Shown here one piece after another: positions 43,066-54,320 of a stretch of 64,000 nucleotides of DNA. The notes beneath the pieces are model-generated. The model was not told where the DNA came from, searched no databases, and was given only the letters and a program-made list of their open reading frames with translations. Where the stretch lies: NCBI GenBank assembly GCA_034687125.1, contig JAQGBZ010000095.1, positions 124,001-188,000 on the forward strand, in the 5' to 3' direction. A program made the translations under genes and the position numbers. This DNA comes from Neelides folsomi. Its lineage: Eukaryota > Arthropoda > Collembola > Neelipleona > Neelidae. Numbering within the stretch: the first letter of the stretch is position 1; every line of letters begins with the position of its first letter.

Positions 43066-45276
43066 ATGCCACTGTTTAAAAAGAGTGTTCCTCCAGTTCC
43101 CAACCCGCAACAGCACCAACAACAACCACCGCCACAACAACAACAACCTCCTCCCGTTGAACCACCTCCAGTCCCTTCGAGAAATTCTGTTCGAAATGGT
43201 CCAGAAGAGGAGAATCAGCAAAAGCAAAAGTTGGTCTTTCATTGCCAACAAGCTCAAGGATCCCCCACTGGGCTCATTTCGGGATTTTCAAACGTCAAAG
43301 AACTTTATTCCAAAATTGCACATTTTTATGATTTCCCTGTTGAAGATGTAAGTCATTGTTCTATTTTATTGTATTTTATTTTCTAGAGTTTTAAAATCAG
43401 TATCAAGACATTTACCTAAATGTCTAAATTACTATATATTACTTAATGTTAGTACATTATGTATTTTCAACCTTTAATAATTATTTTTTATCAGATCCTT
43501 TTCTGTACATTGAACACACATCGTGTCGAAATGGAAAATTTATTGAGTGCTCAATTATGCCTCGACGACTTCATCTTTGCTCACCGAAAAGGAACTAAGA
43601 AGGAAGTCGAGGTGACAAAAACTGAAGACGCCCTTGGTCTTACCATAACGGACAATGGGACGGGCTATGCGTTCATTAAGAGGATCAAAGACGGATCGAT
43701 CATTGACAGAGTGAAAGCCATCCAAGTAGGAGATCATATTGAACGGATTGACGACGAGATCTTGGTCGGTTGGCGCCACGTCGATGTGGCAAAATTCCTC
43801 AAGTCAATTCCAGTAGGCCGGACGTTTACGTTGCGGCTCATTGAACCACTCCGAGCAGGGTTTGCAAATATTGGGCCAAAGTCAGACGGACGAAGAGTCG
43901 GGAAAGGAAAAGGCTACGGGAGTGGGAAGGAAACTCTGAGGTTTAGAGCCAATGGACCTGCACGAATTGAAGACGCTGTAATTAACAAACATTTTTTTAT
44001 TCTCATTTTTTACATCATAATCCTCCTGAAGCTTTTGGATAGACGATAGACCATAATGAGTTAATTTAAGTTAATTATGAGCTATAAGGGTAATTAGGGT
44101 TATGGTAAGTGTTTTAAAGCAAAAAAGGAATTCTCGAGTTTTGAGTAATAATTAAAAATGATTAGGGAGATTTGGGGAGTTTCGCTTTCGTTTTCCTTTT
44201 CTCGCTCCAATTGTCCTCACTTTTCCTTTGTTCTTCAATTGCATCACTGAGGAACGTAATAAAAAGGATACACTTCCGCACACAGACACACTCACACTTA
44301 CAATATTTTTACCAAAATACTATTACAACTGGTTTAATAATGTTGTATCTCTGACCATTTTAATCGTTAGTGAGATCGTTTCCACTGTCTTAGAAAGATT
44401 GTTGTTAAAATAATATCAAGTTGTGGTTCTACACATAATAGACGGGATTTGGAGAATAATGTTGGGAACTTGCTTATAAGCTATAATGGTTTACTTAATG
44501 ATTGTGCCTCATTTTCATACACATTTTTTCACTTACTTACAATAGCCACTTATGAAAGCTAATGTTTAATGTTAATAATTGTTATCTTAAAAATTGCAGC
44601 CAGACGACTCAACGAAAGTAGCTGTTGAGAAGATCAACAGACTCCTTGAAAACTTCATGGGAATTAACGACAATGATTTGGGTAACTTTTTTAAAATCAT
44701 AGCGCTTATCTTTCATACCACATAATAATGTAGTTCTAACGAGTTAATGGGTACAATTAAAAGAAACGGTTTTTTTCTCAATTAAACAATAATAATATCT
44801 TTACTATTATGTATAAAATGGATCTAAACATTTAGTAAAATAAGTTCGTTTATTATCTGCGAACAAAGAAACGGTTCTACCATATATATTTTTCGGTTTA
44901 GACTTTAGACTACTACATGTTTTAGCTCTTGAATTCCTGTAGTGTTTAAATGCTATAAGCTAATTTGAATTAATAATTTTTATAATCAGACAATATAATG
45001 ATACAATAACATTGTATTTCAGCCACTCAGATATGGGAAATGAGCAGTGGGAAAAGCAATACAATGGACTTTGCAGAAGCAGTTGACAGCTCTGAACTCG
45101 AGTCTTTCGGTTTCACAGATGATTTCCTCATTGAAGTTTGGGGAATTGTGACGGATGCAAGAGCTGGGAGACTCACTGCCAAGAAACCCGATCCAACGGC
45201 CGGGTTCGACGAAGACGAAATTTCCCATCTCATTCCTTCAAAGCCTGGAGGAAGAAGAGCCAATCGTGTAAAGTAG
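43066..45276 (+). CDS. GIPC: GIPC PDZ-domain trafficking adaptor, complete, 4 exons, 366 aa
   Basis: A cytoplasmic adaptor that links membrane-receptor tails to myosin VI during endocytosis. Exons: 43066-43347, 43495-43977, 44600-44681, 45023-45276. The start is the ATG giving MPLFKKSVPP; the frame also reads a few codons upstream from a GTG, which I ignore. Order: a Gln/Pro-rich N-terminus (about residues 15-40, where vertebrate GIPC1 is also Pro/Gly-rich); GH1 (LVFHCQQAQGSPTGLISGF, ILFCTLNTHRVEM, LEDFIFAH-like); a PDZ domain (about 133-213) with the ALGLTITDNG carboxylate-binding loop and GYAFIKRI; and the C-terminal GH2 domain (about 257-345, VEKINRLLENFMGINDNDL and FTDDFLIEVWG), which binds myosin VI. 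Unlike vertebrate GIPCs, which end soon after GH2, this one has about 25 extra residues ending GGRRANRVK. Confidence 0.95.
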
Positions 45277-45285
45277 AAGGTTGTA

Positions 45286-45291
45286 AATAAA
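45286..45291 (+). terminator. Candidate polyadenylation signal of GIPC
   Basis: AATAAATAAATAA begins ten bases after the stop codon. It would give a very short 3' UTR; a later site is possible. Confidence 0.5.
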
Positions 45292-45299
45292 TAAATAAC

Positions 45300-46740
45300 T
45301 TATATAAATATTGTTAATATGCCGAGCATTTATTTACATTTATTTTAATGTTAAATGTCGTATGTAGCATATTAGTTTTCTCAGGACACGGTTTATTGAA
45401 TATGGTGTGTGTAAATGATACGCATAATACAGATTGTACTATTTTGACATTTTCAAACTTTTTTCATTTTTGTAATAATGTGATAATGGGGTGAATTGCC
45501 TGCATAGGGAAGAGACATTAGTGCAATTTTCAAATGAGGATAATGAGAGTCACGTTGTCACGTTGTTTTACTACAGAAAGAGAATCTTCATTGCTAAGAT
45601 GCGTCCATAAACTTGATGCTTAACGGAGGTAGAAATGGCTGCTGCTGAGATTTCAACGATTCGTCATGGGAGAAGATCTTTCATGTAAAGAGTTCGAATT
45701 ACATTACAGGATCCTTTAATGCGAACTTTTAGAATTTCCACAATCATTATACCTCTCTCAATGTCTCTCTTTGCATTTATCATCTTGTATTTCCTTTAAA
45801 GTTTCTCATCATTCATCCTCAACTGAATTAACAGCTTAGGAAAGAGAATATGCATTCATCTCTAACTAAAATTTAACTATTGCTATTCCTATTTCATTTC
45901 TTCAATTCTAATGCGTGTACACGAAAATAAAGAAGTCCGTAACTTCATAAGTACATATATATGTGCAGGTATAATCAATTCAAAGGGAAACGATATAACA
46001 TTTTCGAAATTTGCAAACATAACTTATTAACGTATAATTAACTTTGTATCTGAATATACCATGATCCATAGGAGTTAATGTTATCTTAATTTCTATTGGA
46101 ATTTGGTTAAAATTAAAGAGTTAAAATTGCGAATACGAGAAAGGCGAGAATGCGAAAAAAAGGTCCATCTCACTTCTCTCAAATTTTTTACGATCAATCA
46201 TCAATCATTGATCAAACGAGAAAAACTCACCCAGCTCACATTAGAGTTTAAGAGTAATAGTGAATTCAAGATTTGAGCCAGTATGGTCTTATAAAATGAT
46301 TAAGTGTTGATAAACCTTTGGTCTCAAGTTGGTCTCATATTGGCCGAACTGAACTGAACTTGTGAAATTGAAAACGAAAGGAGAAAAGGCAAACTTGATA
46401 TAAAAGCTATTTATTATAATCTTTATTTAATCATGATCGAATATCTTACTGTCGAGGGTGAATTAAGGGCAAGTGTCGGAAGTCGGACGTAGTCGTAGTC
46501 GGAGAAAGTTCGCATGTTGGTTGTTCATTTTGAGGGTGGAGAGGAAGTAGTGTAATGCCCCGGTTGGAATTTGGAAATCATCATTGTCGCTATTTATCGA
46601 CAGAGAACAATCGCCATGCGCCGTCTTCACGCTATTCCTCATCCAAGATCGAAACTCCCCTCCACTTTTTTAACTTAATTCCCACTTTTTTTTTTATTAA
46701 ATTTGACATCTCTCTCCTCTTCAGCTCTTCTTCATCTTCT
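45300..46740. other. Intergenic DNA between GIPC and HTATSF1
   Basis: About 1.4 kb with no exon or RNA gene recognised. The final 250 bases become less A+T-rich and pyrimidine-rich and probably include the HTATSF1 promoter and 5' UTR. Confidence 0.5.
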
Positions 46741-46776
46741 TCCCCTCTTCCTTACCTTTAACCCTGTGTCCTCAAC

Positions 46777-49700
46777 ATGTCTGAAAAGAGTGACAAAGAA
46801 AAGGGCGAAATTGGAAACCCGCTTTACTGCTCTTACGTCGAGGGACTCTACACTTATAAAGTAAATACTTTAACTTCCATTGTCTTTATTTGTTTAAATG
46901 TTGTTTACAAGAATTGTATGCAATCCGACATATAATTTCTAAATTGATTCGGTGTATTGATTTTTATAATTTTTTTGTTTAGGATCCAACGAGTCTTAAT
47001 GAGTTTGTGTGGGATGAGGACAATAAATTATGGAAGCCTAAAAAAGTCGCAGGGCAAATAGTCCAATTTGACGGGTATTTAGAATTTAGAAACTCCATCA
47101 AAGTTAACTTTGATAATTTATAAAATAATTATAAGATTTTAACTTTGATGTTCATAAATTTATTATTATTTTTTGATAAAGTTAAAATATATTGATTGGT
47201 GTTAAATGATTTTTGTATAATGTTTCAGAGAATCTTATACTTACCACGACAGCGATGGGACTTGTTTTCAATGGGATCCATCAAAGTCTGCTTGGTTCCC
47301 TAAAGTGAGCTCAATTTCAATTTACAAAATGCTTTAATGCTTCAAACCCATTTGAGTTGCGTGCTTAAGTGTTGAAACGGTTAAACCTCATTTATGGCTC
47401 AAGTTCTCTCTTTTTTTAATTTTCAAAACATTTCATTATCTACTTACACTACCGTTGTGAGAAATGCCCTGTTTAAAAACAGAATTCAATTCTTCGCCGG
47501 AAGTAAATTATTTTTCCAGGATTCTCGAGAAGGCTTCCGAAATCCCAATTACGAGCGACAAGAGGAAGGTCAGCCAAGGCGATTTTACTACGCTGCCCTT
47601 TCTCCTTCTGAAATGGGCGTGAACGAGCCGGTGCTCTTCCTTTCCCCTGATGACCAAGCAAACAATAACTCAACTTTAGAAGAAAAACCTAGTGAGTTGC
47701 CATCCGGTTGGGAGCGACACGACGATGCGAACGGCCCTTACTATTGGCATATCAAGTCAGGAACGATCCAACGAGAACCACCAACACCCGGAGCGACTTC
47801 TCCACCACCAGCAAATCCCGCACTTCTCATTCCAGGATCTCTTGAGAATCCGACACCATTCAGACGGTCCCAAACTTCCTCGCAGCTCAGCAGTAAAGAA
47901 ACACGAGAGAAACGAAGGTTAATTTCCTAATTAATATTTCTAATCTTGTACCACTACTATACTATTAATGACAATTAATCAAGCGGTTTGGTAAATTAAA
48001 CAGAAATATTTTATTTTAGATCGTGGTCACAATTTTTAGAGGGTCCACCAGTGGACAAAGATTCACTTCATTTTGTAGGAGTTTCACTTGGATTTCTTGG
48101 AATCTCTGAAGAAGATTTGACTCCTGAGAGATCTTCAAGAGCAGTTTCAAAAATCATAGCTGAACTTTCTTCCCAGCATTTGTTTCCTAATTCGTAAGCT
48201 TCTTTAATTTCTTTTTTAATCGAGAAGATTTAAACAAGTGGAGAATTAAAATTGGGTTATATTATTATTAGACTTGAAGTTGCTGGAAAGATTTGGGGTG
48301 GAGGTTCCGAATTGTACATTGAACTCAACGAATCTCATTTGAAGATTGTGACTAAAGAAGGTCTCACTGTCACGGAACAACCAATTCATTCCATTAGGGT
48401 TTGGGGTGTTGGACGAGATGATCCAAGAGACTTTGCTTATGTTGCGAGAGAAAAGCAAACTCGACAGTTTCTTTGTCATGTCTTTAGGTTATTTCATTCA
48501 ACTATTTTTAATATCAGTTCTTTTTAAATGCTTTACTTTTTCTTCAAAAATATTAATTATGGTTTTTATAAATCGCTTTATAAATATAGGCTCGAGTTGA
48601 ATGCTCGTCCTTTGGCAAGTGCTCTTCGAGACGCTTGTAAGAAAATCATGATTGAGCGACAAGCGAAACAAAAGCGACCAACAACTCTTCCATGTGAACT
48701 TCGTAAAGCTCCTCAAACTTCTCCATCTTTCTTTCCCACGCCGATGGACGAACCGAGGAAAGTTCTTCATGCTTGCTATTTGGGATCCAAGATCGTAAAT
48801 AAGCCGACAGGAATGGAAACCCTTAACGCAGCCATTGACTTTTTACGAGCTCAGGAACCAATTCCGTAATAATCATTTTAAATATTTAAGGCAGTTTAAT
48901 ATTGATGAGGTTAAGCCCAATGAGGTCAAGGAATAAATTCACAAATTTTAATACATTGTAATAACATGATTAATGTCTCAATTTCTGTAATTTAGTGTAA
49001 GTGTGTCAGTTGCTCCTTCGGTTGTAACAGTTATTGGAGAAGAGACTAAAAAGGTAAAGAGTAAAAAACCAATGCCATTTTATTAGTAAAGAAACAATTT
49101 TAATTTAATTTAAAGGTTAATGTCGAAATCCGAGTTCGATATTTATCCTTTATGGGAATAGGACGTGACGTTCAGACATGCGGAGTTATTGTGAGATAAA
49201 TTTTAATTAATATTATTCAATGATAAATAACACAGTTAAGATCGTTTAAATTGTTTAATATGAATTGGTAATTAAATATTTATCTAAAGGTTCATACAGC
49301 AAGAGACGAGTTTGAAGCTCATTGTTTCTACTCAACTCCAAGTTCTGGAGCTCTTTGCAAAGCAATCGAAGCCGCATGTGTTCTTCGATGGTCAGTACAT
49401 TTTTATAGTTCTTTAGATTACTAAACCAATCTTATTTAAATAAATTTATTTTCAGATTATTTAATAATTTAATTATAATTCCAGGCAAAAGTGCTTAGAT
49501 TCACATGGATCTGGCGGAGCGGCACCTCCTGCCCTTCCAGCCACCACACCGAAAACTGCAGCCAATCTCGCTGCAACATTCAAAAGCGTCCTCGCCTCTT
49601 TCAGTCGGTCGAAGAGCGAGGAAACAAAGAACTGAGAAACTCTCAACTAGTCATAAATCTCATTCTTGTACATTTTAGTGCCAAAAAGAGAGAGAACTTG

Positions 49701-50909
49701 AGCCATTCCACTATTACCATTTACATTTACCTAAAATTCCTTTTTACGAATGCCAATGCACATCAACAAACGCGCTTGTTATTTTGCCATATTATATTAT
49801 TATTTTTTGCTACAAAGCTGGACGAAGAGTTCATGGCGAAGTACCAGCTGTCCTATGGGGGATCCTACGACCCGCCACCACCAAAAGAAGAACCAGATAA
49901 AAAAGATGAAGATGAGCCACAAGGGAAGAAAGCTAAAGGAGTCGCCCATCTACCTTCATGGTTTGAAGAAGAAGCTGCCAAGTCCACAAAGGTCTATGTG
50001 TCAAATCTCCCGAAGGACATCACGGATACTGAGTTTGTGGATTTTATGCAAAAATGCGGACTTGTCATGAAGGATCCGAACGGTGAATACAAAATTAAGC
50101 TCTACACTGACTCCGAAGGGAATAGGAAAGGCGACGGGCTTTGCTCTTATATTAAGGTTTTCAATTTAAACGATTTATAAAATTATAAAATTTTTCTAAT
50201 GAAATTATTATATTGACAATAATAACGATTAAATTAATCTACATTTAACGTTTTACTTAACTTGTTTTTACTTTGTTAAGGTCGAGTCGGTTGATCTCGC
50301 TTTAAATATTCTTGATGGAGGAGATTTAAGAGGAAACACTGTAAGTGTCGAAAGAGCAAAGTTTACTCTTAAAGGCGATTACGACGCCACGAAGAAGCCC
50401 AAAGCGAAGAAACGCAAAGATAAAGAGAAGTTGAAAAAAGCTCAAGAACGTCTCTTTGCATGGAAACCTGAAGCTCTTCGGGGAGTCGCAGCGAGACCAA
50501 AACACGAAAAGGTTGTCGTTGTTCAAAACGCATTTTCCCCAAGTGATTTCAACGAAGACGTTCAGCTCATTCTCGAATACCAAGATGACTTTCGAGAAGA
50601 GGCGAATAAAGTTGGGCAATGCAAAAGAGTAGTTTGCTTCGATGTAAGGATTTAATTTAAACCACCACTTTTGTAACATTGTTGAATTTATAGAGACATC
50701 CTGAGGGGATTCTTCAAATATTTATGACGACAGCAGAAGAAGCCGATGCTGTTGTGAATTTATATAATAATCGATTCTTTGGGGGTCGGAAGATTTCAGC
50801 TTATCTCTGGGATGGCCATACGAAGTATAAAATCGAAGAGACAGATGCGGAGAGAGAGGAAAGGATTCAAGGATGGGACAAATTCGTCGCTGGCGAAGAA
50901 AAGAAATAA
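46777..50909 (+). CDS. HTATSF1: HTATSF1 / Tat-SF1 (barricade) splicing-elongation factor, complete, 6 exons, 389 aa
   Basis: A nuclear RNA-binding protein of the CUS2/Tat-SF1 family that associates with the U2 snRNP (SF3B1) and elongation machinery. Exons: 46777-46860, 46983-47074, 47229-47304, 49818-50156, 50281-50643, 50694-50909. Two aromatic N-terminal repeats (YTYKDP..WD...LWKPK and ESYTYHDSDG..WDPSKSAWFPK) match the Tat-SF1 N-terminus. Exon 4 continues it exactly (LDEEFMAKYQLSYGG). RRM1 is at about residues 142-226 (KVYVSNLPKDIT, GDGLCSYIK); a linker contains LFAWKPEALRG; RRM2/UHM is at about 274-362 (KVVVVQNAFSPSDF, NRFFGGRKISAYLWDG). The protein stops 25 residues later and lacks the long acidic tail of vertebrate Tat-SF1. 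Intron 3 (47305-49817) contains an Fe65 gene on the same strand. Confidence 0.93.
47394..49635 (+). CDS. Fe65: Fe65-family adaptor (APBB), 8 exons, 524 aa from the first in-frame ATG; inside HTATSF1 intron 3
   Basis: The family is a cytoplasmic/nuclear adaptor that binds the NPxY tail of amyloid precursor proteins and LRP-type receptors. Exons: 47394(or 47520)-47917, 48020-48193, 48272-48487, 48590-48865, 48996-49053, 49116-49190, 49290-49390, 49485-49635; phases match throughout. Numbered from 47394: WW domain (about 102-130: LPSGWERHDD, GPYYWHIKSGTIQREPP); PTB1 (about 187-325: SIRVWGVGRDDPRDFAYVAR, CHVFR); PTB2 (about 368-490: VLHACYLGSKIVNKPTG, VRYLSFMGIGRDVQTCGVI, CVLRWQKCLD). The signature VWGVGRD..RDFAYVAR is diagnostic of Fe65. 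The start is uncertain. An ATG at 47394 opens the frame, but a good acceptor (TATTTTTCCAG) at 47519 suggests that the upstream 42 codons may be intron and that the first exon lies elsewhere, possibly HTATSF1 exons 1-3, which end in the same phase. The last WW tryptophan position is Arg. Confidence 0.9.
49652..49657 (+). terminator. Weak candidate polyadenylation signal for Fe65
   Basis: CATAAA 17 bases after the Fe65 stop is the only plausible hexamer in the 182 bases before HTATSF1 exon 4. No AATAAA or ATTAAA is present there. Confidence 0.3.
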
Positions 50910-50994
50910 ACAAATACTTCATTTTTTTTACTCAATGCTTAATTATTATGTTATTACCGATTGTTATCTTATATTATGATTATTTTACAGTTGA

Positions 50995-51000
50995 AATAAA
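50995..51000 (+). terminator. Polyadenylation signal of HTATSF1
   Basis: AATAAA 86 bases after the stop codon, followed by T-rich/TG-rich sequence. Confidence 0.8.
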
Positions 51001-51369
51001 ATTCAATTTTTGTTGATTGTGATTTTAAATGAAGCAATTGATCATTATTTAATTCATCAGCTTATAGCTTGAATTTATGAGCCTGAGTGTGGGCATCTGC
51101 ATTTAAGTTGACTGTTCATTAAAAATAAAGATTTTTTTAAACGTTAGCCAATTAATAAAATAATTAAACTACAGACACAGCACAGTTAGTAAAAGGAAAA
51201 GCAAATCATGCTGTTTCATATTGCATTGCAAAGTTGCAATGTGTTTAGATATAGACTTTGAATAGATTCACAGCCCGACACCTTGTGGATAAATCTCCTG
51301 AAGATTTAGAAGCATGCTGCTCCGCTTCCTCCATTGACTCAATCGGCACGGACTCGACGACGATCCGTT

Positions 51370-51376
51370 CACCTTT
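51370..51376 (+). promoter_or_regulatory. Possible TCT/TOP-type initiator of RpL5
   Basis: CACCTTTAATC lies about 40 bases before the ATG, a position and composition that fit ribosomal protein gene initiators. Tentative. Confidence 0.25.
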
Positions 51377-51414
51377 AATCTTCTAATTAATCGGGAAAAA
51401 CCTAACCGGGCATC

Positions 51415-52886
51415 ATGGTAAGGCCTGATTTACCTTCCCCCATTAATCCATAATCCATTACGAGTGGAAATTAAATTACATGGGGTCAAAGTTTCCACCA
51501 GGACCCGACCCTTCTAATCCAACATTTGAACCTTATAGTTTTCTCATATTTTCACATAGTGGATATAAATTCACTTTTCATTTCTCATTTTCTTGTTATT
51601 TTTCAATTTGCTAAATCTTTGCAACCATTAAATGTGGATATATTATGGATTAATAGTATTAATTATTAACTTTTAATTTCATATTTATATATTTGGTGAT
51701 TTTAATCATGCGAATTTAGAGGATTTTTGGTATTTTTTTATTTTATATTTCAATATTTTATATTTTAGGGATTCGTGAAGGTAGTTAAGAACAAGGCGTA
51801 CTTCAAGAGGTTCCAGGTTAAGTTCAAGAGGCGTCGTGAGGGCCGTACCGATTACTATGCTCGTAAACGGCTCATTGTCCAAGACAAGAACAAGTACAAT
51901 ACGCCGAAATACAGGATGATTGTCAGGTTCACCAACAAGGACATCATTTGCCAAATCGCCTATGCCAGACTTGAAGGAGATATTGTCGTATGTGCAGCAT
52001 ACGCTCATGAACTCCCTCGGTATGGTGTTAAAGTTGGTTTGACAAATTATGCGGCCGCATACTGCACCGGACTCCTTCTTGCCAGAAGGGTATGTAAAAT
52101 AATATGTAAAATATGAAATTTAAATCAATACAATACAATAGAACATTTTGCACTCTTTTTGACATTTTGATTGTTTTTACAGCTATTGAAAAAGCTTGGA
52201 CTTGACTCTATATACGAAGGTCAAAAGGATGTTAATGGTGAATACTACTGCGTTGAATGTGCCGATGGACAACCAAAGGCCTTCAAGGCCGTCCTTGACG
52301 TTGGACTCTACCGCACCACCACTGGAGCCAGAATCTTCGGAGCCCTCAAGGGAGCCGTTGATGGTGGCCTCGACATTCCTCACTCCGAGAAGAGATTCCC
52401 AGGGTGGGACAATGAAGCGAAGGAGTTGAAGGCCGATATCCACCGCAAACACATCTTTGGCCAACACGTCGCCGCCTACATGAGGAACCTCTTGGACGAA
52501 GATGAAGGAGCCTTCAAACGTCAATTCTCTAGATTCATCAAGGAAGGAATTGGCGCTGAAGGGGTATGTTATTTTAGTCTTAATTATTATTCTTTAAAAT
52601 TTTGCACTTATTCTTTTAATTCGCACGTTCCTTATACTTTACTTTGCTTTTTATTCTTTATATCTTTTTGTTTTTTGTTTCTTAATTTATATAACTTTTG
52701 TAGCTCGAGGGTATTTACAAGAAGGCCCACACCTCCATCCGTGCCGACCCAAGTCCTGGTAAGAAGAAGGAGAAGACGAAGCCCAAGAAACGCTGGACCC
52801 TCAAGAGACTCACCGGAAAGGTGAAGAGACATCACGTGGCCCAGAGAAAGGCTGCGTTCCTCAAGAAAATCGCCGACAAGGCTTAA
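51415..52886 (+). CDS. RpL5: 60S ribosomal protein L5 (uL18), complete, 4 exons, 295 aa
   Basis: Binds 5S rRNA and RpL11 and joins the central protuberance of the 60S subunit. Exons: 51415-51417 (ATG only), 51769-52089, 52183-52563, 52704-52886. The conserved N-terminus [15 protein letters not shown] is formed across the first splice. Family blocks are intact: [59 protein letters not shown] and [17 protein letters not shown]. The C-terminus is lysine-rich and the length matches the usual 295-300. Like RpL37 in this window, the first coding exon holds just the initiator codon. An ATTAAA at 52,903-52,908 may serve for polyadenylation. Confidence 0.97.
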
Positions 52887-53279
52887 ATTCTTCAAAGCTA
52901 TCATTAAAGAAGGATTTAAAGTTGTTTCAAGATACCTTTTTATTCTTTCATTTGATCATTTTCATACAAATAATGTATTTATGAGATTTAACATGGGTGG
53001 ATCGAAAATCGAAACAAGTAAAAAAATACAATATATTATTTTTTATAGTTAAATGGAAAGCCTCTTCTAAGTTCGTATCATCTATTGGAATTTTGTTTCA
53101 TTTTGTTAATTCATAATATTGATCGTTTAAGTTAAGCTCGAGAGATTTAAAGTATATCATATACGTCAGTTTATGTTAGTAGTGATATTTAGATTAATAA
53201 TTATTGAGAAAATATTTAGATTGTTAACTATGCCCACTAATTTATACTGAAATTATATAAATCTTATAGTGAGAGTTAA
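52887..53279. other. Convergent 3' ends of RpL5 and the DM13 gene
   Basis: About 390 bases separate the two stop codons, which face each other. No other gene is seen. Confidence 0.7.
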
Positions 53280-54171
53280 TTAAACAATGTAGTAATTAAT
53301 TTGCGGTTGAGCTCCGGTTTGATCATCCTGTGGTTGTTGGATTTGATCTATTGGAATTTCGCTTTGTTCAACTTGGAGTTGTTGTGGGAGGAGAATGAGA
53401 CCTTGTTCATCAACTTCATCATAGCTTGGCTCATCAGCTGAAGGGACATTGAGACCTTTGGGAATCAACACATGCCCAAAGTCCTCTCGGAATCTAATCA
53501 ATAATTAAATTCATGATTATTATAAAATTAGGAATTTGAGAAATGAATCAAAGTAAACAGATAAAAGATGAAGTCATAAAGGAAATATAGATACGGATAC
53601 TCACGCAACACAATAAACAGAGAGCCAATCGATGTCGTTAATTGTAAGAGCACCAGGGAGTTTGAGTTCAATATCTTCACCAACATAGCCCTCAAGGACG
53701 GCATAGCTTGATTGATAAAAAGATATTTTATTAAGAAATACTTTGTTTCTTTTGTGGTGTATTTTGTTTGAAGAGTATCTTTTGAAATTCACCTTCCTTT
53801 CTCGTTAGGAATTTTCATCCCAACGGCACTTGGTTTGGGTCCTTTTCCAACCCAAAAGTAAGCATCAGGCCCAGCTCCATCATATCTCATCCCTTTGATG
53901 AAAATGGTCTTATCATCTTTTATTGTTACACTGCCGGAACGAAGCCCGTGAGCTAAGGTCTTGAATCCTGGAAGAATTTTGGCTACTTTTCTTGGCTAAA
54001 ATTTACAAGTTCAAGTTAACTCCTGTTATTTTATATAATTTGCTTCATTTAATAAATTAATTCAGCTAAAAATATTAGAATAAGAGAAATATAAGTAGTT
54101 CTTACCCCTGGAGCGGCATTGGAAAGACTAAGGAGACTCAACAAGGCAAGGGAAATGAAGATTCTCAACAT
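53280..54171 (-). CDS. Small secreted DM13-domain protein, complete, 4 exons, 194 aa
   Basis: Exons on the minus strand: 54171-54106, 53995-53793, 53706-53605, 53493-53280; all phases match. A clear signal peptide (MLRIFISLALLSLLSLSNA) is followed by one DM13 domain (about residues 37-133). DM13 hallmarks: SGSVTIKDDKTIFIKGMRYD, GPDAYFWVGKGPKPS, LPGALTINDIDWLSVYC and FREDFGHVLIP. The remaining 55 or so residues are acidic and glutamine-rich with no domain. DM13 occurs in Skeletor and other extracellular proteins; the domain has been proposed to have a redox role, but that is not shown here. There is no membrane helix, so it is probably secreted. It resembles the DM13 part of Skeletor, but is a single-domain protein. 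Confidence 0.87.
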
Positions 54172-54320
54172 TGTTGAGCTTTGATAAAAAAATTCCTGTG
54201 TAGAACTAAGTTTCTATTTTTTACACACCTCTGTGCAAATACTGAATAATGAGTATAATGTGTTCCAGGAAGAGGTTGGAGTTTGCAGCGGAGTGCTGAT
54301 AGCTTGGGAGCTTCCGAGCA

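Noticed and set aside
49491-49817. Upstream half of the 229-codon frame running into HTATSF1 exon 4
   Set aside because: The part before 49,818 is out of frame with Fe65's last exon and precedes a splice acceptor; only the part from LDEEFMAKYQ on is real.
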